A stretch of DNA of 54,396 bases from Saccoglossus kowalevskii (taxonomy: Eukaryota > Hemichordata > Enteropneusta > Harrimaniidae): the NCBI RefSeq assembly GCF_000003605.2, contig NW_003138349.1, positions 42,968-97,363 of the forward strand. The letters are read 5' to 3'. A program made the translations under genes and the position numbers. Positions 45,849-54,396 of the stretch are shown here, piece after piece (the first letter of the stretch is position 1; each line of letters begins with the position of its first letter). The notes beneath the pieces were generated by a model that was not told the DNA's origin, did not search any database, and saw only the letters and a program-made list of their open reading frames with translations.

Positions 45849-48800
45849 CTATTTTATTCTGTTTAAAATTTTATGTGTTAGTGTGACCAACGCCTTCCTT
45901 GCTGGAGACTCTGCCAGACCACTGATTTGTTTGATGGCTTCATTACAATATTGCTGTGCTAAATATCTGGTTTGCTGAATACCATCAGTCTGTAATAGAA
46001 AGAAAATGATATCATTAGATATTGTTTGTATCCAATCTGAAAAACAAAATGATGTGCATCAAAGTCTCATTATAATCAATAGATGTACCAAGTTTAAAAT
46101 TAATCCATCTATACATGACCGAGATCTGGCTTCGAAATAGCCAAAATGCTTGATTTTATCAGTAAGCATAAACATAGCCACGATTCGGCCATCCTGAGTC
46201 AGATCATGAAATGAATAAATGTGCATATGTATGCTAAGGTGTTTGATGTATGTGTGAAGTTTGTATATAATTCGGCCAGGCATATCCAAGATGGAGATGG
46301 CCACGCACACACGGATATGCAGACGGATGAAAGGAGATCAATCCATTAGTCCTGTTTTTGGACTGTGTCTGAATGGGGACTACATGTAATTAAACACATG
46401 CTTAGTGGTGTCAATTAAAATAAACGCTATTGGTCGCTATTTTGACAGAAAAAAAAACAAACTTTCATGTGACTCAAAGAAAACACACTCACTACACAAG
46501 CTCATTTTGCCAGCACAATTGTTTTGTAGATAAGTGACATCACATGCATACAGGCAATTGTCCATTCACTATAGCAACTGATTGAATGATGCACAAAAAC
46601 TTTTGTCAAGAATTTCTCCATGAAAAAAAACCTATCTTACCTCAGCAACTAGCCGTCTCGCTTTTTCCACGTCACCGGGTTCACTAAATCTACGCATAAT
46701 CAAGGCATTTAACTCAGGGTACTGCAAGAGAAATACACACACAGATTACGATATGACCCATAGCTCGGATGTTTTTCACTTTGAGTGAGATATATACATG
46801 TGCATGTAAATGAGACCAACCATGTGGTAAACCTGCGATACAGTGGCTAGATACTTAATATGTTGGGCTGAGTACTACTGTAAAATCTGTATTAAAAGTC
46901 ACGGCTTCTATTAAAATGGTACAATGCAACAGAGAGGATGCGGCTTCTATTAGAGCATCTTCACATATGAGAAATAGTGAATTTTTGGGTCTCAATTGTT
47001 AAAAATGAATGGGTGTGACTTCTATTAGAGATGCGGCTTCTAATACAGATTTTACGGTACTGAGACTTAGACTGAAAACACAAAGAACATTACCTGTTGA
47101 CAAGCAAAGAGTACAGGTGATGTTGCCAATCCTAGTTTAAGATCTGTAGATGTTGGTTTACCCATCACAGTGTCACTGGAGATGTAATCTAACATATCGT
47201 CCACCAGCTGGAATGCTATACCCATGTTTCTACCATACTGATAAGTGATCTCAACTATTGCTGGGTTACATCCACTTAAAATACTCACCTGCAGAGAACA
47301 AATAAAGCTGAAACACATGGAGAAATAGCTTTATCGACAAAGTGGTTAGGTCTGAGAGCAGTCAATCCTGGGTATGTACATGATAAAGTAACATGCGATG
47401 AAACAAAATAGAATTGTTCTTAGATGACTTACATGTATAGTATCAATTTTTTAATGAATGAATTCACTGATCAACACACAGCAGGATGTTAAAAAGTGCT
47501 GAGGTCCTAACACAAATACAATATGCTATTAGAAGTACTACAGTAGTTGTGCAGTTCATGTTCAAATTTGATGAAAAAATTAATACTGATAGGAATTTTG
47601 TGTCCAAAATAACATGAAAAATCAACCATTTCTTATACATGTATGGTTTAATTTCATTAAAACTTGACATCACTTGAAATCACTCACTGATTCATGATCT
47701 TAATCAAAATAACTGTTATGTTACTTGTTTTTATTGTTTCTCATAATACACTTTTGCAGATTATGTTGAAATTTGGTATAATTTAACCCATTTCTTGAGC
47801 TTTTTACCTAATACGCATAACATGTTCTATTGTGGGATAATTTAGTGATTCTATTTTATAGCATTGACGCTGCACGTCGGCGTTCTTTCAACACCGATCT
47901 GACGCATATTGCGCAAGGAGTACCGGAAGTTTGTTCAACCTTCGACGTTTCGAAGTCATTTGACGTTCAGCACATATTTTATGGATATAATAAATAATTT
48001 CAGTGATTTCTTTACTAAATAATGATCAATGAAACTTAGAGACATTATAGAAACGAGTTGGTCCAAAAACTGTGTACTGAGCAGTCAGTTTACAGTGATA
48101 ATTCCTTGAGTGTGTTGTACGCATGATTCGTTTATGTTTGAGACGTGTCTGGGCTAATATTATTCATAGATGTTATGATTTTGTTTTGTGATTTGATTCA
48201 AAATGTCCAACTGATGGCCATGTTGGTTTCATTATTATGTCTCCTTAACCATTTTTCAGACATGCCTTGACAGATTTTATTCAACAAGACATAATTATAC
48301 GTTTAAATTTAGCCAAAACACATATACAATAAACTGTCATGAATATCATTGTGGTGAAAAAAGTAAACTGTGCAGAAACAAATTTGTTTTATTAGGTTTT
48401 ATACACAATGATTGTAGTGTGATGAACTTCAATGTCCTTCCACTGTAAATGTCAATGTATTTACCGCTTTGCAGCTGTTTGCTATGAGACTGGCAGTTTT
48501 CTTATAAGTTTTTTGTAGATAATGCGCAAATCTCTCATTCTCATCTTCTTTAGATCCAAGCTGCATAAATTCACCTAAATAGAAACATAAATTTTTATTA
48601 AAGCAGGTTCATGATTAGCTAGATTAAAACATGTGTCTAATCAATTGAGCTGAATAATTATAACCTTTTTACCACCAGTTCACTCTTTTCATCACATATT
48701 AACAAATTAGTCCTGTTTATAGTCTGCACTTTCCTAAAAACTATTAATTAATATAAATTACTTAAATTTTGTCAGTTCACTCCAATATTAAGGTTCATTT

Positions 48801-51800
48801 CCAGAGATATTGAAGAATATAGGGGAAAAAAGTGCCTAAAAATTTGGGCGAGAAAGTCTGGTGGTGAAAAGTTTAAACCTACCTCAATAGATTTATATTA
48901 ATAAAAGATCAAGAAAAGAGATGACATTTTTTCACCATGCATGTTATTGGTGAACATACATGTATGACTGCTGGAGTAATAACTGATCACTATATTTTTA
49001 TTTCAAAATTGTTTTCTCAACATAAAATAACACTATAAAATGTTTTTTTTTTGTTTTTAGAGAAAAAATTATTTCGTCAGGCAAATTAGAATAAATTACA
49101 AAGAAGATTTGTAAAACTACTCTACTTACCTCTAACAAGATCATCTATGGCTTGTGATATAACAATAACAACCTCTTTATTCCCTATCCTTGCTAACAAT
49201 GCAGATGACTTAGACAGAATAAAATCACCAACTAATATAGCCTATAAGAAGTGGAGTAAAAAGTTGATCAAAAAGCATGCATTATAAAACAAACAACAAT
49301 CATGTTGCACGTATCATCAGTAAATACTGAAAACCGATTCAGTTGATGATAGATGCAAATGACTAATGAGAACTTGTTAATAACCATGTGACTTGGTTTT
49401 GCCCCTCAAATAGTGAGCCACTCTCCCTTGTCATTGAGTCCAGCATTCCCCTGACCTATGTATTAACCATGGTGTTTAGATCATTGGATTTGATGAGGTG
49501 GGAGAATGAGAGACAATTTGAGGGGGAAAACAAGTGATGCACCTGCTCTCCAAAGATCTCTGTGACAAATTGCATTTAAGGTTCACATATCATGAAACTA
49601 ATTTCAGTGCATTTGAGAAAAACATTTTGAAAGACATTTTGTAGCAACAACATATCAATACGATCAGGTGATCAGGCTGCATATTACGCCATCTGATGTA
49701 TAAAATAAAGTAGTACATACGTTTTTTTGTCCCCATATCTCATTGACAGCAGCTTTTCCTCTGCGAGTATCAGCAGCATCAATGACATCATCGTGTATGA
49801 GACTTGCTGTGTGTATCATTTCGGCAATCATGGCCACTTCACGTTGTGACTGAGTCACTTGAGTGGATAGTCCTGAGTGGTAGTTGCAGGCTTTTGCTGA
49901 AAGTAGTACTGTCATTGGACGAAAAGCTTTTCCCTTCCCATCAAATAAATAATGGCTAATCTCATTAAGATTATGTTTACTTGTATTTAATTCCTGAAAA
50001 GATAAATTACAATTTGATTTGCATGTTTATTGATCATTAGTGTAATAATAGGGCAGTCAAAGTTAAGTTCAGGTCAAAGAAACACATTGTAGTGATAAAC
50101 CACTTTCCCGGAAGTAGCAAGACTGGGGTGCAAAAATAATCCTGGTTTGTCATGATGGAAAATACAAACAAGTCAAAGTTGAGGATTTTATTATTGTGAA
50201 ATGTGCAAGTTTACGTTTGACCTCATATGTATGCACGGATGCGAAACACTGTATCTTTGACTTCCAGGAAATTGGTCTATTGAACTCCGAGGGTGCTATT
50301 AACCATGACTTGTTAGCAAAGATTTCTTGCTATGAGTTTGACAACCATTGACATGGCATAGCAGAAAATGTTTAGTTTTAAAAAGAGAAAAAATATAGTT
50401 ACATCCAATACATTCTTGACTCAATATGTGCACACATGTATTAACGTCATTATAGTTGGTCTGTTTTTAAGTTGATTGTCATCATTTTGCCAAAAAACTT
50501 CACAACAGTTTGGAACTTATCAATGTATATCTTATATGACATTGCTATTTAGTGCTGGAGCGCAAAATTCATTTCATTTGCCTTTTAAAGTGTCGCCACT
50601 GCTCTTGTGCAGTATAATTTTAGTGGATACACACGTTGTATACACTGTAAACTGTGTTAAGTATGTGAGAGACAAATAGACCATTTTCCGTTCACTGCGA
50701 GAATCACGCGTTATGCGTGAAATCGAACGTAAAAACAGGACAAACAAAGGTCATAGCGTCGTAGTCGTGACAAACATCGCGTGGGATTCGACAAACGCGA
50801 AAGTATTTCAGGGACATTTCCATGTTTAATAATGTGCTGTCCACATTTGATGATAGGCAATTTTGATGAAGTAAGGGTATTCGGAAGCAATATTCCTCTG
50901 TCGAAGATCGGCTGGTCAATGTAAGCTACGAAATAAAGAAATTCTAGTTCAAAATCAAATCGTTCGATTTTTGCGGCAGACGTTCGACGCGCATCTTTCA
51001 TGCATCTCGCGAGATCTCGCAATTGTACGGAAAATCACAAATTCCCGCAAACTATTATACAAATAACAAGTATTACAAGTATTCTATGATACAAAGTGTC
51101 TGCAACATTCCCAAAATTTTGTCTTCATGAATACCATTAAATTGTGATTTTCCTAATGACAAAAATGTAATGGTTTACACCATGTCACATGGGACCCACA
51201 TCATGACAGAGTTGTTTTAATTTACCAGACTCTCATAGACATTAAAAAACTGCACAATGATAGATGGTGAATAGATTTCAATCGCACTTGATGGTGATGT
51301 ATCTGGACAAAGTGTTAATTGTTGTCTAAAAGTTGATGAGAAGGCATGTTTTAAATAGTCCTGAAAGTAGTCCAAAGCTCAACATCGAAATGCCGATCTT
51401 GAAGAGGCAAATACTGCTTTGGGATACCCTTACTTCATCAAAATTGATCATCATTAAATGTGTATAGCACATTATTAAGTGGGAAATACCCAAAAAAAAA
51501 TTCGCACTTGATGAACCCAACACAATATTCAGATACACACATGTACATGTACCACTATGACCACCGCCTTAACGCAGGATCTCGCAATGAACAGGAAGCT
51601 TAAATACATATTTTCATTGTCTATTTAATTCTACATGTATGTGTAATTACATCACATCAGCATTATAACTGAAGACTATGACCTTTTATAAAGTTAATAT
51701 CCATGTGTACAAATATATGTCAGTAATTGAATTTATGAATACTTACTTTTTTAATATTTGTACAAACTTGTGAAAGTTCAGATTCTGTTAGTTTTGTTGG

Positions 51801-54146
51801 ATCAGTTACTGCTTCTTTAGGACTAGAATTTGTACAAAAATATCTGTTGGTACAAAAAATGGTTAGGGTTAATATAGAGAAGTTATATACTTTGCATTTC
51901 ATGTAGATTTATTCAAATTATCAGTAGCACCTTTCATCACCCATGGTGATAATCTCAGTCCAACGAGTGCAAAATGTTTTTCGTGTTTAAAATTGCAAGA
52001 ATTTCATACAACACATTGAAAGTGCTACGGATCTTTGTAGAAAGTTGGCAAATCTGCTTTCACAGTAAGTTGATATAGTGTGTCAATATAGAGAAGTTAT
52101 ATATTTTATGTGGATTTAGGTAAACTAGCACCCTTCATCACCCATGGTGACATTTTAAATCTGTGAGTGCCACATTTTTTTTCCTAATTAAATTTGCGGA
52201 AATCTGTTCAGATTTTCTGTAATTTTTACTGAATTTGATTTCAATTTTTGACCAGACAAACAATGTGACTAGTTTTTGATCCAAAAATTTGAAATGTTTG
52301 CAACATTTTATGTGGAAAAGAGTACACTATAAATAAAACTATTTTTTGTGTGAATGGCACTCAAAAATGTCTAGAATCCAATGGAAAATACAAAAAAGCT
52401 AAACTACACAGCATAAATCTGATTATCACATGTGGTATCCCATTGAAAATGAGCAATACAATGTAATTTCATGACAGTACACTTTGTATAGGATATCTGC
52501 ATGTAATAAATAGTCAAGACTAGTCTAATAGATATGGAAGAATTACTGTGCCCTCACCTTGGTGGACTGACTGGATATAGAATACTTTAGACTGCGTCAG
52601 CAATATCATAAAACGGGTGAATCTTTTTTCACAGTTTTATGTATTTTCGAATCAATGATTCCTTCTTTTTTAATTTTGTACCAGGTGAAAATAATTTCTT
52701 ATTAGCTACTAATTTTTCTAACAAATTTGGACAAAAATATGGAAAAAATTGTGCATGTTTATTTTGTGAAATATGACAAAGTTTACTTAAATTGGTAATC
52801 CAAAGCTACAGCTGTGATGCACATCTTTCAAACTGAAATGCACAGTACAGAACAAATCTATTTTGACCTGATAGTAAATAGAGTTTTAGCCTGAAAAAAT
52901 AGGTGTGTTCAGGATCAAGTCATGTAATTTCTCTTCAATACATTTTAAACATATACTTATTCTCCAACTTTCAACAAAAAGAAAAACAACTTTGATTGAT
53001 CATTCTATCTTCTAAAGATAATTCGGTGATATTTTAAGCCTATACAACTTTTCAAGTGATAATGTTTGAGTCCACTATAGACCACATCCTCATTGTTCAT
53101 CATTGCAATCTGATTTTTTGTTAGTGATAATGACATTTTAGGTTGAAGAATGATAAAATTACTTTCTTACCTTGTGTTTTTCAATGAAATATAATCACTT
53201 GGATATAAGTGCTTGGCCTGTTGAAGAAACAAAAATGTGTTTTGATTTTATTTACAAATATATCAAGGCTATCCTAATGAAGCTGTCTCACAAATACATA
53301 CTATTTATACATATGCTCATGTAACTACAGGTGTTTTTTATGATATACATGTAAATAGGTAATATTTTATTGTTAGGTAAGGCTTTGGCGGAATTTGAAA
53401 GAGCAACTAATATTCTTCAACCTGGTATTTTTTATAGATTTTATTTTTCATTCTGTTTGTCTGTTTCTTCCAGTTTGCAAAATATGAGCTCACTGGAGCC
53501 TTCATCCCTTGTCTATTTCTTACATAAGATACCAGACGACACCCCCCCCCCCCCTCATTGGGACTGGGTACAGTAAAATTTATAACTATGAGGAAAACAT
53601 TTATGGTCGCAATTATTTAAATATTTTATATGTTCGACTATTCATTGAAATGGGTCCAAATTATAGTATGTTTTTTAGTTTTGATTAATTTGTCATAAAG
53701 AAAAGCAGGTGGTGATTTTTGACCTCTCAGTCTCAGTCTCACAAACTTGAATACAAGGTCAAAATCAAATATACAAGTATAGAGGAATGTTGTAATGCAG
53801 CGAGATAGAGTAAACGTTAATGGGGCACGACTGTGACCGTTGTATCACAGTCTTGTGTTAATTTTGGTATTGATACGAGCAATGATTGATATTACGTGTG
53901 TGACCAATGTTACGTTATGACGGTTCGTTTCGTCGATTAGATGAGGACAGATTTCGACTCAGCAGACGACAAACAGAGAAAGCAACATACCATATGACGT
54001 TCCGAAATACCATTACATATACTGCTACTCCGTGATATACAGGACGATTTCGGCAAATTAATTATCACGTCGTTCGTTAGATTAACTTTAGAACATGTAT
54101 TTTTCCACAGCAGCCGGCACCGGTGAGGTAACCTCATGGCCGCCAT
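45849..54146 (-). CDS. PDSS1: Decaprenyl (all-trans-polyprenyl) diphosphate synthase subunit 1
   Basis: Nine minus-strand exons: 54146-53991, 53217-53171, 51843-51747, 49993-49721, 49241-49130, 48574-48465, 47288-47094, 46721-46641 and 45989-45849 (TAG). All junctions have AG/GT and the phases join, giving 403 residues, close to vertebrate PDSS1. The Arg-rich start MAAMRLPHRCRLLW suggests a mitochondrial presequence. Exon 4 carries FDGKGKAFRP and the first aspartate-rich motif, IHDDVIDAADTRRGK (DDxxD). Exons 5 and 6 carry VGDFILSKSSALLARIGN, DDLVRGEFMQLGSKEDENER and QKTYKKTASLIANSCKA. Exon 7 carries the second motif, GIAFQLVDDMLDY, then MGKPTSTDLKLGLATSPVLF. PDSS1 pairs with PDSS2 to lengthen isopentenyl units onto an allylic diphosphate, making the ubiquinone side chain. 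All catalytic residues are intact. Confidence 0.96.
46722..47093 (-). other. PDSS1 intron 7, half of it a MITE
   Basis: Short intron between exons 7 and 8. Positions 46873-47062 are the inverted-repeat element described separately. Confidence 0.8.
46873..47062. mobile_element. MITE-like element in PDSS1 intron 7
   Basis: About 190 bp with terminal inverted repeats: ACTGTAAAATCTGTATTA (46877-46894) against the complement TAATACAGATTTTACGGT (47042-47059), one mismatch. The subterminal CGGCTTCTATTA(A/G)A motif recurs in both orientations. No coding capacity. Confidence 0.7.
48575..49129 (-). other. PDSS1 intron 5
   Basis: About 0.55 kb, AT-rich, bounded by donor GTAAGT and acceptor TATTTAG. 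Nothing else is seen. Introns 4 (49242-49720), 6 (47289-48464) and 8 (45990-46640) are likewise featureless. Confidence 0.7.
50740..50935. repeat. Left arm of an inverted duplication in PDSS1 intron 3
   Basis: Aligns to the reverse complement of 51385-51570. The core TTAATAATGTGCT...CACATTT(G/A)ATGAT, then CAATTTTGATGAAGTAAGGG, is strongly conserved; the outer part is weaker. This arm is richer in CpG than its partner. Confidence 0.7.
51385..51570. repeat. Right arm of an inverted duplication in PDSS1 intron 3
   Basis: Inverted partner of 50740-50935, separated by about 450 bp that includes TCTCGCGAGA at 51005-51014. The two arms could form a large hairpin in the PDSS1 pre-mRNA. Confidence 0.7.
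51868..52205. repeat. Direct duplication in PDSS1 intron 2
   Basis: AATATAGAGAAGTTATATA, then GCACC(C/-)TTCATCACCCATGG and a GTGAGTGC-like tail, occurs at about 51870-51995 and again at 52085-52205, offset about 215 bp and diverged. Non-coding. Confidence 0.6.
53218..53990 (-). other. PDSS1 intron 1
   Basis: Donor GTATGT, acceptor CTTCAACAG. Contains a C-rich run (about 53542-53554). No gene seen. Confidence 0.7.
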
Positions 54147-54149
54147 GTT
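54139..54149 (-). promoter_or_regulatory. YY1-like site overlapping the PDSS1 start codon
   Basis: The minus strand reads AACATGGCGGC, an exact fit to the YY1 consensus AAnATGGCGGC, and its ATG is the predicted PDSS1 start. YY1 sites that overlap the initiation codon are known in many vertebrate housekeeping and mitochondrial genes; use here is inference. Confidence 0.4.
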
Positions 54150-54396
54150 GCTTGTTTGACCTCAGATTAGAATGTTCCATTCTGGATGAGAAATACAGGA
54201 GAACAATATTAGACATAAAATAAAGTGGCATTTGTAGAAATCGTGCAATTAAAGACGCGTTGAAATTTAACTACGATAAATAAAAACTGAACTTCAACTA
54301 CAGATTAAAAAAATAAGTGAACTTCTTAATTTTCACCAATTTACATACTTGCCCATCCCATACTACAATAGGCAAGTCCGACGAGTTACGCCCCCT

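Noticed and set aside
45845-45860. AATAAA overlapping the PDSS1 stop codon as its polyadenylation signal
   Set aside because: The hexamer exists (AGAATAAAATAG on the minus strand) but would leave almost no 3' UTR; more likely a coincidence of Ile-Lys codons.

Overview
The window is AT-rich animal nuclear DNA. Two intact multi-exon genes with GT-AG introns sit among decayed retrotransposons, fold-back elements, minisatellites and two assembly gaps. Vertebrate-like SLC5A8-class and PDSS1 proteins, DIRS elements and a Gmr1-type Gypsy element (integrase ahead of reverse transcriptase) suggest an invertebrate, perhaps a deuterostome such as a hemichordate or echinoderm. The species call is inference only.

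Layout. At 0.2-0.8 kb is the 3' end of a non-LTR retrotransposon (minus). At 1.96-3.12 kb is an unclassified dispersed repeat. A second, inverted copy lies at 17.6-21.5 kb, split by about 2.8 kb of other DNA. From 6.0 to 13.76 kb runs DIRS copy 1 (minus strand, 3'-truncated). It is interrupted at 8.05-12.76 kb by a Gmr1-like Gypsy LTR element, which itself carries about 1.2 kb of foreign DNA inside its RT. DIRS copy 2 (plus, 13.91-17.15 kb) starts head to head with copy 1 and keeps a decayed RNase H and tyrosine recombinase.

A complete 13-exon sodium-coupled monocarboxylate/multivitamin-type transporter gene (SLC5 family, plus strand) occupies 21.9-29.4 kb. Its coding frame appears broken by one base just after the likely start codon. 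A 0.73 kb TTAA-flanked inverted-repeat element and an 855 bp N gap lie in its first two introns. From 29.4 to 34.4 kb I see no host gene. DIRS copy 3 (minus, 34.38-38.73 kb) keeps both terminal inverted repeats and the internal complementary region. It is followed by an ACAGAAATAATGG-type minisatellite (39.36-40.49 kb, with a 242 bp gap), a small MITE at 41.84 kb, and a 2.6 kb array of a 25 bp unit (43.08-45.66 kb).

That array ends 190 bp beyond the stop codon of a complete nine-exon PDSS1 gene (minus, 54146-45849). PDSS1 is the catalytic subunit of mitochondrial decaprenyl (polyprenyl) diphosphate synthase and makes the ubiquinone side chain. The two host genes share no evident pathway. I found no novel biochemical system. 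The most notable content is the nested and head-to-head retroelement architecture and the CRE-like minisatellite beside PDSS1.
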